Positions 1 to 11,433 of a DNA stretch of 64,000 nt are shown piece by piece (within the stretch, counting starts at the first letter, position 1; every line of letters begins with the position of its first letter). The notes beneath the pieces are model-generated. The model worked only from the letters and a program-made list of their open reading frames with translations. It searched no databases and had not been told where the DNA came from. The position numbers and the translations under genes are program-made. The stretch comes from Watersipora subatra (lineage: Eukaryota; Bryozoa; Gymnolaemata; Cheilostomatida; Watersiporidae), in the NCBI RefSeq assembly GCF_963576615.1, contig NC_088711.1, positions 10,596,869-10,660,868 on the forward strand, written 5' to 3'.

Positions 1-150
1 CTTTAGACATTATATGCTAACAGTAGCACTTGTACAACATCACACTCCGCATGCTGTGTCTTTAGACATTATATGCTAACTGGAGCACTTGTACAACATC
101 ACACGTCGCATGCTGTGTCTTTAGACATTATATGCTAACTGGAGCACTTA
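1..150. repeat. 59-bp tandem repeat, cut by window start
   Basis: Copies begin at 1, 60 and 119, each opening with CTTTAGACATTATATGC, and differ by only a few bases. The array runs off the left edge, so its full length is unknown. It probably lies in an intron of the GTPase gene whose last exon is at 2128. Confidence 0.9.
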
Positions 151-2127
151 GTAAGTTACTTATTTGACCTCTGACTAAATACCGAGTTACTGGCCTTAAG
201 CTAGGAACTCTCTAATTCTGAATGACTTGTTTGATGACATAAAAAGTGTGTAGGTTAGGTTGTTCACGGTTGATAAATTGAGTATGATCTCTCACAGCTA
301 TTGAACTTTTGGCTCTAACTTTCAATAAACAGATTTGCTGGTAAATAATTATGCATGTTTCCTTAGGATTTTCAAGCATTTATATTCCCTGAATGCAAGT
401 ACGCTCCCTATTAGTCAAACTCTGACTTTTGATCACTTTAATGTAGTAGGTTTTTATATGTAACATACAATTTGAACAAACTCTTGTCTCGACATGGGAG
501 ATGGTTTCCAACAAACAATGTTTAGAGCCTCTCGGAAAATTGCAGTTATGTAAATCAGCACATTCATATGCAGTTTTACTTCACTTAGTTTAGTTCCAAT
601 ATTAAACATTGCTTCATGCCACAATTGCCTTTTTCAGTTTTTAAATCATGGATCCCACGAAGACCAGTGCGAGTGGTAGTTGGTGTGGAAAAGGAAGAAT
701 TTAGTGGTTTTTTTGCCAATAATATAAAACATGAGCAAACGTAGTCAAATATTTAAAGAATGTTAAGTGTGAAAACAAAAAATGGATGTACATAAATAAG
801 TTATGTTAGTTTAAAATTCAAGTGTTCTAAGACTACCTACACACCTGTCCATCTTCCGCATCACTGAGGCTATGTCTGAATTTGCCTGCCTTTAATGTTA
901 AGGTAAAGGGACAAGGAAAACCTTTTGTTATTGGTATTTACCGGTATTTTATTAATTTAGTTTCTTATAAATTTAGTTATTACAACGGCCATTTTGCATT
1001 GTTTTATATAATGTATTGTTTGAATGCTATATATAATCAGCTCAATTATTAATCTAGGTTTTTATCTGTGGTTTGAATTAAACAGAACGCAATGCATTCT
1101 TATAAGAATATTTGTTCCAACACATGATACTGTGTTGGAACAATATTTGATATTTGTTCCTACAGGCAAATATCAAAATGGACTAACTTACTATGTCAAA
1201 GGTTGGCTGTATTTGCGTCGCTCATTGATTGGTTGTCAAGATTTTGTCACTCCATTTAGTTAGTGCCAAGTCCTTACCGATTCATGGTTGTCTGAATTTC
1301 TGGCGCTTTGTCACGTACACCGGACATTTTCCAGTTTTAGAAAGTGCTTTTTTCACAGTGTGCTATGAATTGCTATAGCGTAACCGGTCATTTGAAAGAT
1401 GGTGAACATCAGATTTAAAGGCCGGTACGTACTATCGCAGTATGTAGGGGTTGTCCTCTCTGCACCGTAGATGGATGGCATCACCGAGACAACACAGACA
1501 GCTTGGGAAACATTGCAACTGTCAAACTTTCTCGATATGGTAGCATAAATCCGCTACAGTCTGGAATGTGCACCATTTTAATGATGGTGATTGCCTGCCG
1601 CAGATTGCTTGATTTAGGTTTTCCTTCATGTTTTCCTTCATGATATTCGTCACTGCATTATGTAATGGAAACACTCTCACAGACTATTCGCTGATGTAAA
1701 CACAGATGGGTTTATGATAGTGTGAACAATGTTATCAGATATGAACACTGATGCATTGTGGGTTTGCTGCTGATATACTGCTATACAGCGTATACCAGCA
1801 TTTATAGACAGTTTTTAAAATTTTTATAAGCTCAAGTGTAGAGTAAACAAACTACATGTATTTATAGTTTCAGATAGTCTTTTGCATCAATTGTCCTTTT
1901 TTTACTCGGCTAACGTTGGCAAGACATGAGTCTGGAACAAGATTATGCATTTGGGCATCGTGTTCAGCCGCAATATTGCTTCTTAGGAAAAGTTTATGTA
2001 TCGCTCTGTCATAAAAACATTCTTCCAATCACTTGAATTTTGCATATTCATCAATAATTGAATTTGCTTGTTTCACTTCGCTTGTTGATTTCTACCTACA
2101 GGCGGATGACGTTTGCTCATGTTGTAG
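151..2127 (+). other. Probable intron of the Ral-like GTPase gene
   Basis: I recognise no exon here. The G-domain exons expected for a Ras-family protein are not visible, so they probably lie left of the window. The only distinct structure is an imperfect hairpin at 1107-1148 with arms around TTGTTCCAACACA / TGTGTTGGAACAA, followed by a third partial arm near 1155-1164. The stretch ends with the acceptor TTGTAG at 2122-2127. Confidence 0.5.
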
Positions 2128-2244
2128 GTGTACTTTGACTTACTTAGAGAGATTCGCAATAGGAAATCGTCCAATGGCAAGAAGGACGACAAAACGAGCA
2201 AGCCAATTAAGAGGACAAAAAAGAAGAAATGTGTGATCTTGTAG
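2128..2244 (+). CDS. Terminal exon of a Ras-superfamily small GTPase, Ral-like (partial)
   Basis: The 38 codons follow the acceptor TTGTAG and begin VYFDLLREIR, closely like the last G-domain helix of Ral proteins (VFFDLMREIR). A Lys-rich hypervariable tail follows and ends KKKKCVIL and a stop. CVIL is a CAAX prenylation box; the final Leu favours geranylgeranylation, and the polybasic run would help hold the protein at the plasma membrane. Ral GTPases control exocyst-dependent traffic. The frame is open from acceptor to stop and ends with a functional-looking lipidation signal, which is unlikely by chance. The G1-G5 nucleotide-binding exons are not in the window, so Rap or R-Ras relatives remain possible. 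A candidate poly(A) signal AATAAA lies at 2590-2595, about 350 bases after the stop. Confidence 0.68.
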   Translation: MYFDLLREIRNRKSSNGKKDDKTSKPIKRTKKKKCVIL

Positions 2245-5200
2245 ATGAGATACATTTGCTCACTTTTCTTTATATATTCTTACCAAAAATCTGGACTCCT
2301 GCCTTCTTGATGCCTTTTGGAGGCCTTTGCCTGCGGCCCTCTTCCATATACAGCACACTTTGTCTGTGAGTCACAACACGGTGCTCTGATACTTTGAACA
2401 GAAATGATTGTTAACTGGAAGAATACCGTGTTTCTTTATATATTCAGTTATCTGAGAGGGAAAGGAAGCTGACTGCAGAGGCAGCGCACAACCATTTAGC
2501 TTACTGGCTGACATAGTTGAGCAAGTGAGAGATTTACGTGCATGATTCATTAACCATTTATATATTGTTTTACATCATAACGCGTTTTAAATAAATGGTG
2601 CGAACTGGGACTTTCTCGTTTTGTAATTGTGTGGCAAATATTTTGCATGTTTTCTGAAAGTTATTTGCTATAAGACTACTGTTTATTTATTTTACCAGCC
2701 TCGGTTTCATCAATTATATCGTGGCCATAGACTTGTACTTCTCTTTTTATACCGTACTCCGAAACCTCTCTCTCACATGGCTGTAACATTACAATACATG
2801 TAATATCAACAAAATATTCAATCTTATTCCGCTTGACAAAAGTACACATAGTTGATTCTTCTGATTGCAACATTTACCATCCTAAAATCAAAGACTTCTT
2901 CAGCAAAGTTCTGATGAATTATTCCTGTTCACATGTTTGTCTCGTAGGTTATGCCAGTATTCATTTCAGTGGCTGATGGGGAATGAGTCTATTTTTGGTA
3001 AATTCATTTTGCCTCTATGCAGCAACTGCGTTCAAAGCAAGTCATAATAATACATGTGTCATTAACTATTATGTACGACCAGTAAAACTAACTGCAGGTC
3101 TGTGTTCAACTCTTGTCCCATGTGATTGATTTTTCATCACGAAAGTATGTTTCTGTCCTGAAATGTGTTGTTATGTTTCTCTACAGAGGCGATGTTGAAA
3201 TGGTTTGTCATTACCACTTTCACCAAATAGTCATAACTCAATTATATTAGATTGCAGTGTAGCGCTTTTGTAGATTTCTGGCATACTTTGTTCAAGTTAC
3301 GAAAGGGTTCATATTTTGTTTTGGTCTCAATGACATCAAGAGCAGAGAGCTTGTTCTGGTAAATTTGAAATTCTTGTCTGTGAGATGTCTAATTTAAGGA
3401 ATGGATACATAAGCGCATGTTCTGTACTGATGTATTTGTCATAAGTTTGAGGTAGCCTCGACACCGAATCTGGCATGTTGATGCTTGTTCGAATGCTTTT
3501 GTAATGCTTGCGTTTGATTGGTCAATTCTGGTAGCGACGAGCATCCTTTTTGTTTTGGAAAGTTGCTGGAAATGCTGAGCCCACCATTGAGATAATCTTT
3601 GTATAGCTGATAAAAAAAATAATGAGCATTGAAAAAAGGTTTGAAGGAGCAACGCTGTTCATCAATATAAACTAATGCTAGTATAAAAATAGTGATGTTC
3701 TACAAAGCCTGAATACATTCGCACTATGCCTTCTACCAGTCATCGGTGTCCTAAAATGGCCTGTCTGGCCACCTCTGCTGTAACCAATTAATTTTTGTGT
3801 AACCAATTAGTCATTGCGGGTGGTCTTAAAGACCACCCCTTGAAAGTCACCAGTCTGCTTCTCTACTCAACAATTTTTGTTATTATGTCAGCGGGTGTAT
3901 TGACATGAGGGAATTGTCTACTCATTAAAATTCTAGATCAATTGCTATTAACCCACATCTACCATGATGCTTTATAAGTTAAGAAAACGTTACAGTTCTC
4001 TGCTTACTGATAGATGTGTTAATGTTTGTGTTAAGGATAACCATGTAATCGCATTCGCGTGTAAAAACCCTCTGAGCCAACAATGGGTATTGTATTGACT
4101 AAAGTTTACCATATTGGGTCACCAAATGTGCAACATAAGTTTACCATATACCAAGTCTACTATATAGGTAAATACAAAGATTTACCTATATGGAGTTGTT
4201 ATTATCTGGAGTGGTCGCATGTTTAATAACTCAAAAGTTATACTAGGTCATGGTATGAGATATTTGATGTAAAGGATATTATATGAAATGTCAAAGCAAC
4301 ACTTATTAAGTGCTGTCTGTTTTCCTGGTCAGTTGTCGGTCCCTAAATGAAACTCAAATACACTGCGTGTTAGTTGTTATTTAGTTGTTGGGAAATGAAG
4401 TGGAGCAGTAACCCGTTTTCGTTTGATGATCTGGAGCTGAAAAAAAGAAAATAACCGATACATATGACTAGCAATTCTCTACAAAGTTCACATGTCTCAA
4501 CTGCTGTGCAGATCCCCCAAGCATAGCAGGATAAATAAAAGACTGGGCGAATGCTGCCGCACTTAAGTCAGCGAGGGTCGTAGGTCACTCAAGCCTATCA
4601 TATACGTGTAGTGAAGAAGAAACATTTATAAACAGGCGAAAAACATCCTGGTCAGTGAGAATAGTGAATAATGAATAGACATATGTACAGAGAAGAACAT
4701 TGTATACGAAATGAACTGACCAAGATTAAAAAGACACCAAGCTTGATACAAAAAAAGCGATTAAAACCTGAGAAATTTTATTGGCCGACACTGTGGGAAA
4801 GTTTACAAAAGTGGAACCTGCAGTTTATATTTCAACTTTGCAGCTTGCTGATTGGACAGAAAGATTGTGAGAAATGGATGCTTCACCTAAATGCTTCCTA
4901 TGGCTAGCTTGACCATATTCGGTCAAAACAGAAAGATATAGAAATGATGGATTTGTCAAGATGAAGTCCAAATCTGGCCTACTATGTTGATTAACCCTAC
5001 ATCGAGGCATAGTAAGATTAGTTAGTGATTTTAAACCTTGGCTGGTGATCGTGTTTAACAGCGACAAAAGAGATGTTTTGCAATTTCCTCATTCCAAGCA
5101 CGATTCAGAGCACTCTAATAACTGCATGCCTTGAAAGACTAAAATGCATTTACATATATTATATTCTACTCTGCCTGTACTTAAAGAGAGAGAGTTCCGT

Positions 5201-5850
5201 GTCATACTTACTCAATGCCATTAGATCTTACTTGGAGCAACACCTAATGACTTTTGTTCATACCAATTTTTATTATATTGTTTTTTGTTTTATTATATTG
5301 TTACAGATTTTTATTCTGTGTGTGTTATTCTTAAATCGGTCTTTCTTCTGTATTTGTAACTATCATAATTATATCATACTTCATGACTATAATTCATTTA
5401 TAATAAACTTATTCACACCCATATCAATGTTCAATGACACCCGTCGCACTTGTACTGCAATGCCACATGTGTACATGAACCCAATAGAGCCTTTTAGTGG
5501 CTCCAGCTGTATATTGACTTTGTTTCCTCCCTAATAATCGTAGTCAGAGCAGTTGACACACGAGGAACATTGATAACTAGCTCTGGCTATGAATCCTGGG
5601 CTTTATTCATTGAATACTTCAGACTTGCGCCACCACCAGTCACAGTGATCAAGCTTGTTCAATGTCACAGCCAGAAATTCCCTCGACCTTGATAACATTC
5701 CAATTATTATACAACAAAACAAATAATTTAAAAATGGCTAACAAATATGAAGCTTGATTAAGTGCAAGATGGACGTTCACTAATAAACAGAATTGAGTTA
5801 TAAGAAATTTTCAAAATGTTTTAGGCGCAAATCAGACAACAATAATGGCC
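2245..5850. other. 3' UTR of the GTPase gene, then intergenic DNA
   Basis: AT-rich sequence with no recognised gene after the AATAAA at 2590. It contains a GC-rich perfect palindrome at 3818-3838 (GGGTGGTCTT and complement) and a hairpin at 4163-4192 (ATATAGGTAAAT / ATTTACCTATAT). An ATG-initiated 153-codon frame at 5073-5534 is rich in Phe, Ile, Tyr and Leu. It matches nothing I know and could be chance. Confidence 0.6.
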
Positions 5851-6240
5851 AATATAGCTAAGTGAGGTCTCCATCTGAGTAGACTGGAAGCTGTAATATA
5901 GCTAAGTGAGGTCTCCATCTGAGTAGACTGGAACTTGTAATATAGCTAAGTGAGGTCTCCATTTGAGTAGACTGGAACTTGTAATATAGCTAAGTGAGGT
6001 CTCCATCTGAGTAGACTGGAAGCTGTAATATAGCTAAGTGAGGTCTCCATCTGAGTAGACTGGAACTTGTAATATAGCTAAGTGAGGTCTCCATCTGAGT
6101 AGACTGGAACTTGTAATATAGCTAAGTGAGGTCTCCATCTGAGTAAACCGGAAGTTGTAATATAGCTAAGTAAGGTCTCCATCTGAGGAGACCGGAAGTC
6201 GTAATATAGCTAAGTGAGGTCTCCATATGAGGAGACTGGA
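5851..6240. repeat. 44-bp minisatellite, nine copies
   Basis: Units starting AATATAGCTAAGTGAGGTCT recur every 44 bases from 5851 to 6203. The last three copies are more diverged than the middle ones. Intergenic. Confidence 0.95.
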
Positions 6241-7411
6241 CGTTGTCAGGAATCAGGTATGTCTTGTCACATACAGTAGCACGCTTTCCTTAATAACACT
6301 CTCATTCAGTCTGAGGAACACTTTAATTCAGGCTAAAGCTTCTCTGGATATGTAAATCAATGTCACTCAGTACAAAAATATATTGTTTACTGCCTAAAGG
6401 TTCAAGTGATTTCCCGTGAACATCCCTTAAACTTCCTCAAGCAGAAGATAAATTAACTATAGCAGTGTCCCACCCAAAATAAATATTGAGACATGTTTGA
6501 CTTGATTGAAGATGATAAATGACATTGAGAGCGAGTTTGTTTCTTTCTGCTTGTTGCCATATAATCTGCACTAATAAGTCTTTACAAAACTAGGGTGCTA
6601 AGGCTAACTAAAACAGCTCTTTTAGTTGCGCCCAAAATGTCATTCGTGTTCCAGTCTCTTTCATCATAGAGCATGATTAGCCGACGATGTTTTTACTATC
6701 TGGAGGCAGCATTGTGAAACTCGAATGTCATGAATGTCAAAGGCTGTGACATTGTGCAAGATCTCAAACTACTTTTCAACAACAGGAAGAATTTAGTTAA
6801 AATTCTTTTTGAAATAAACTAGTTTTAGGGGTGTTTCACTGCTTGACACCTTCACTGTTTTTTGCTGACCCCAAGAAAAAGTTTTGAATAGTCTGATATT
6901 TGCTGATGTCCTAGCTCTCGGTTAACTAGCTTCTTTTTTGCTCCATCAGGTAGGTAGGTAGGTAGGTAGGTAGGTAGGTAGGTAAGTAAGTAGGGGATGT
7001 TTAAGGGGCAGACAAAGTTTGAAACTAAATATTTTTAATGACCCGACCAGGTGGAAGGTACGGAGCCTGTGCATCTGAGGTCTTAAATCAAATCAGCCAA
7101 ACAATGTAGAATTGCATATAATAACAGATGCACACATAGGCACATGGGCAACATGGGATTTATTTATACAGATATCTTACTCAATTATATTCATAACATA
7201 TTCTGCGATCGTCAGCGATCGTTCATGGCTCTTTTGTTTTCATTCAAACTTGCGCTCTGACTGCCAGTTAAGGAGGTTCTAACTTTGTGGAAGTTTTACC
7301 ATTAAAGACCTTAAACACTACCGATATACTTCTATACCAAAACTATAATTATATAGTAAATAGAAAAAACAATAAAACCGGTATTATTGTGATGACTTCA
7401 CATATAACACA
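6241..7411. other. Intergenic, with a GGTA microsatellite
   Basis: No gene recognised. A (GGTA)n run occupies about 6950-6985 and decays into GTAA steps on its right side. Confidence 0.6.
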
Positions 7412-7634
7412 CTCAACTTAGGAAAAGAGCGAGAACAAAACAAAATGTAGAGTGATTAAAACATAATTGCACTACAATATTGTTTCATATGGTTTACAAT
7501 AAGAATGTAAAGTTCACAAGTTTTAAAGCTGTACTTTTAAATTTTATTGTAAACCATTTGAAACAATATTGTAGCACAATTAAATTCTAGTCACTCTATG
7601 CCTCGTTTTATTCTAGCTCTTTTCTTGAGTTGAG
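7412..7634. mobile_element. Foldback MITE with ~100-bp inverted arms
   Basis: The left arm starts CTCAACTTAGGAAAAGAGC at 7412. The right arm, read backwards from 7634, starts CTCAACTCAAGAAAAGAGC. The two arms match inward for about 100 bases, including CTACAATATTGTTTCA and GGTTTACAATAA, leaving a loop of about 30 bases. It has no coding capacity, as expected of a non-autonomous DNA transposon. Its superfamily cannot be assigned because no clear target duplication is seen. Confidence 0.85.
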
Positions 7635-9099
7635 CAAAAAGTCTATTAATTTGAAACCAATCCTAGAATTCGTAACTCCTGAAGTGAACTGAGTGATACC
7701 CTGCAAGTTAATAGATGAATGAATATGAACTTTATTTCCGATCAGTGCACAAAGCCTAATACACTGGGTAGATGACACTTGGTACACCATCGTCCAAAAT
7801 ATACAGTACACCGTGGCATGTGCTTACATGGTAGGCCAGAGCAGACAACTTTATATAATGTTGAGTAACAAACTGGTTGACCGAAGTCTATCTTTATTTG
7901 GTCTTACTGGAGAATATTTTTTCTAAATAAATAAACACAGCTTGTTATTGTTATCATACATAAGTTTACATCTGTTGCCAATGCTGCTGTTCAATAATAT
8001 GCATGAGGCATATAACCTTAGCTGCAAGCGAATAGAAATACGTTAATGTATGCCTAGCCAACCGCTGAGCATGTAAACAGATTTTACATGAAAAATTTTG
8101 TTCATTCTCATTCGTGGAAAGCAGAGCTGGTGTAGAAGATGCCAGTACTGAACTATGCCTATATATACAAAAGTGTACACTTGCGTGTCGAAGGTCTGCC
8201 GACTAATGGTCTTCAATAAACATATAATGGTGAGTTCTATTTACTAAAATTCTGGCAGTTTTTGATCAACGCCTCAGGAATATATAATTGACCAACAAGG
8301 CTATAGCTGGTGCCACAACAATATTATTTTAGCCTTAGATATAGCATTATATATATTATATAATCATGCTTACATCAGCGTTGATAAATAATGAGTTTAC
8401 TAAATGTTGTTTTTATATTGAGCATCATTAACTATAAACAAAGTTTGTTTAAAAAATAGTCATATCATATTGGTCAAGTATTAGTATTTAATGTGGAGTT
8501 GGGTGAAAAGAATAAAATAATGTTCTATTATTGTTAGAAACATTCACTTTTTTCTCATCAGCTAACTTCCTCACAATAGTTGTAACTAGCAACTCCAGTA
8601 AACTACTTTCTGAAAACACGAGGTAGTAAACAATGGCATAGAGCTAGTGTGTGTTTTTTCTCTAATTCAATATAATACAAGTTTCACCACAGTAACTATC
8701 CCATTTGTAGAAGGAATTGGCTATTGCAGATAATGGGAAATACAATATCTTTTCATTTTTTGCAACGATATAGGTAATTTATTTGTGATTGCTTCAGGCT
8801 ATGCAAGTAGCGATCTAGTATTAGAAGCACACTTCACAAATTCTTTTGTGGTCTTGCAACACCGACGAGTTGTAAGGCTGCAATGGTACATTTAGGTTGA
8901 GATATGATTTCACCTACCGTATTTTCAGTGACCAAAGAAGGAACATATCTGTAATTTGAAAACCGATAACCTCAGTGTGTTTTGTTTTTTTTGTGTTATA
9001 CCTTGCACAATTTGACAGATTTTATTGGCATAGGTGTTTGTCAGGTAAAACTCAGATGGGTGTCCTAACAACATTATCCATACTTTTTAACTTTCATAT
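7635..9099. other. Intergenic, no gene seen
   Basis: A LINE-like 3' tail occurs near 7720-7751. On the minus strand it reads GCACTGATCGGAAATAAAG followed by ATTC steps. A similar tail is found at 43586-43622. Nothing else is identifiable. Confidence 0.5.
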
Positions 9100-9270
9100 G
9101 CTTCCTCCGCCATACTATTAGATTACCAACTCTTAAAACACTTTTGTTCAACTCACTTAATAATTCCTTATTTTTGTCTTTTCACTTTTGTTTCGTTTCG
9201 TTTTTTTTCTTTTGTCATCTAATGAAAAACATTATTTTGTTGATGAACACCAATGTCAATAAACAGTTAT
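9100..9270 (+). repeat. Dispersed repeat, family B, copy 1
   Basis: Shares ACTATTAGATTACCAACTC, TTGTTCAACTCACT and an A-rich end near CAATAAACAGTTATACATGC with copies at 13665-13815 (inverted), 32165-32425 and 40520-40765. This copy lacks the left part seen in the two longer copies. Confidence 0.85.
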
Positions 9271-10113
9271 ACATGCAAACAAGTGCTACATAAGTCATTA
9301 GATTTTTTTTACTTAAAAATTTATGAGCAAATAACACTCTTTGAGTGAAAATACACTCACATGGTTGTTGAATTTTGGAGTACGAGCTACTGCGAGGAAT
9401 GGTCAATAGCTTTGATGGTCCTTGACATGCTTCCTATAGATTATTTCAACTCATTTAACCTAATTGTTTCAAGTCATAATTGGAGCATTCAGGAACTGTG
9501 ATTAACTCCTCTCTTTGCGACTGTGAGTTATTGATCTCAGTTATTGGAGTAGTTAATGGCATTTGGTCAGAGTTATATGCCGTGACACTCGAGTGCCTCA
9601 CGGCTATAATTAAATAGCGATATAAACGCTGCTCTACCTACAGCGAGTTCCGTGACCCAACTCGCGCTTGTGTCTATATACGCTTTTCCCACCTGTATTG
9701 TATTTTGGTTATTAGTATAACATGATAGACAAAAGGGTAGATGGGTGCATCAGGGAATTTGCCCTTTGCTCTTCAAATGATTCCTAGAATCTTCATGCTC
9801 AACAAATGGTGTTTCCTAACTTGGTAATAGTCTGGTTGCCAAGCCTTCACCTCTAAACAGCTATAATACCACAGTAAAACTACCTGGCAGCATTCATAGA
9901 GAGCTTTTATCAAGCTGATGTCTTTCTTAATGCTTTATTTACGTGTAATATAGTATAATATGTAATATAATATGTAATATTTTATATGAATAGTCTGAAC
10001 AATAAATTGTTCAGTAGTAATATAATTTATGTTTTGCTTGTAAAAACAAATCACAATTAGCGTATAGCTAAAATATTGTGGCCGCAAATAAATTTAGCTT
10101 ATTATGATTTCAG
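9271..10113. other. Upstream region of the GPCR gene
   Basis: Non-coding. It contains the small palindrome CTGAACAATAAATTGTTCAG near 9994-10013 and ends in an acceptor-like TTTCAG at 10108-10113. A 5' UTR intron upstream of the single coding exon is therefore likely. Confidence 0.45.
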
Positions 10114-10128
10114 ATGAGACAACAGTGA
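10114..10128 (+). promoter_or_regulatory. Four-codon upstream ORF in the GPCR leader
   Basis: ATGAGACAACAGTGA lies directly after the predicted 3' splice site and 27 bases before the main ATG at 10156. Short uORFs of this kind commonly reduce initiation at the main start. Any effect here is inferred. Confidence 0.4.
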
Positions 10129-10155
10129 GTTCAAGGTTTAGCCGAAAACTTGACC

Positions 10156-11433
10156 ATGAATGCTTCGACGGAAGAAATTTTTGAGGCGCAAGGTTTGGAA
10201 AAGTTCTCCATGCAATTTCAATATCCACATGGAATCCTCACCTTCATCATTTCCTTGCTGGGTATCCTCTTCAATATGCTCAACATGGCTGTGCTGATCA
10301 ATGTGAAGATGAGAACACCAGTTAACCTGCTGTTATCGATTCTCAGTCTAGTAGAGCTGCTGCTCTTCACAATCTACATCCCGTACATCATCCTCTTTAA
10401 TATCGCTCAGTCTGAAGACAGTCCACGATATGCTACAAATAATATTAACCACGCCAGATATATGCTGTTTTATGCTGATACCAGTGTCTTGTTGCATCTT
10501 TCAGCCATTTGGCTTATTGTGAGCACAGCTTGCTTTCGCTTCTTGCTCGTTCAGTTTCCATTGGTCGCCGCTAAATGGTGTACATACAGACGAGCAAGCT
10601 TGGCCGGTTTCTTGACAATCGCCGCAAGTATTGTAGCCACGATGCCTAACTTCCTTCAAAATGAGATAGGAGCTTTCCAATATAACTTCACAAATCAGAC
10701 CAGCTATGACATGAAATTTGCAACAGAAAAGTACTACAGGATTTTACCGAGTGCCAAGTTTAGAGAAAGCGAATGGGCAACAAATCTAAACTACTGGATC
10801 TTTGCGATACTAGGCAAGTTTCTTCCATGCCTTCTGCTGCTCGTCTTCACTGTTTTGCTCATTAGGATTCTACATCAAGCTGATAAACGCCAAAAAAGGC
10901 TGCATGGGGATAGACGACGATTGTCCCATTCACAGCCTCCGTTATCAAGTTCTTCATTACGTAAAAAGTCTTTGCTGCCTATCAATGGAAAATCCGTGGC
11001 GTCCGACCGCAGCAACGACTACCACCAGACAACAAGAATGCTTCTAGCAGTCGTTGCATCTTTTCTTATCGTGGAACTGCCGCATGGCATCTTCGTGCTT
11101 TGGGCTCAGTTTACTGACAATATGAGAGTGTACAACCTGTTAGGGGATGTGATCGACCTCGCGACTTTAACAGCATTTTCTATTAACTTTGTTTTGTACA
11201 ATATCATGAGCCGTCAGTATCGGCAGCAGTTTTTGGCACTTCTTATGAAGCTGTTTGTTCACAGCAAAGCCGAAAGAGATAGCGTCAAGCGGAGGCTAAT
11301 TAAAAGGCGAAGTAGTCTGCGAACGATGCACACCGAGCAGTCAGAGTTGCATCCTCTTGCCAAACTAAAATCTAGTGAGGAGAAACTTAACCAGGAAGCT
11401 GACAGCCGTGGTAAAAATGGTTCCAATGTTTGA
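10156..11433 (+). CDS. Class A peptide GPCR, myosuppressin/sex-peptide-receptor-like
   Basis: An intact single-exon frame of 425 residues from ATG 10156, with A at -3. A TTG six bases upstream is not a credible start. Seven hydrophobic segments are visible: TM1 near ILTFIISLLGILFN, TM2 NLLLSILSLVELL, TM3 LLHLSAIWLIVST, TM4 LAGFLTIAASIVA, TM5 LPCLLLLVFTVLL, TM6 MLLAVVASFLIVELPHG, TM7 ATLTAFSINFVLY. The basic, Ser-rich third loop ends DYHQTTRMLLAVV. TM6 (ELPHG) and TM7 (SINFVLY...SRQYR) are typical of the FMRFamide / myosuppressin / sex-peptide-receptor group, so a neuropeptide ligand is likely. Extracellular sequons occur at N2 and in loop 2 (NFT, NQT). The DRY motif is FRF, and neither the TM3-top Cys nor a loop-2 Cys is present. 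A poly(A) signal lies at 11782-11787. Confidence 0.88.
   Translation: MNASTEEIFEAQGLEKFSMQFQYPHGILTFIISLLGILFNMLNMAVLINVKMRTPVNLLLSILSLVELLLFTIYIPYIILFNIAQSEDSPRYATNNINHARYMLFYADTSVLLHLSAIWLIVSTACFRFLLVQFPLVAAKWCTYRRASLAGFLTIAASIVATMPNFLQNEIGAFQYNFTNQTSYDMKFATEKYYRILPSAKFRESEWATNLNYWIFAILGKFLPCLLLLVFTVLLIRILHQADKRQKRLHGDRRRLSHSQPPLSSSSLRKKSLLPINGKSVASDRSNDYHQTTRMLLAVVASFLIVELPHGIFVLWAQFTDNMRVYNLLGDVIDLATLTAFSINFVLYNIMSRQYRQQFLALLMKLFVHSKAERDSVKRRLIKRRSSLRTMHTEQSELHPLAKLKSSEEKLNQEADSRGKNGSNV

Noticed and set aside
5073-5534. 153-codon ATG frame
   Set aside because: Long for AT-rich DNA, but the composition is just Phe/Ile/Tyr/Leu from T-rich sequence. No domain, splice or family signal supports it.
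1-6240. CRISPR-like arrays at 1-150 and 5851-6240
   Set aside because: The units are contiguous tandem repeats without unique spacers, and the DNA is clearly animal nuclear.
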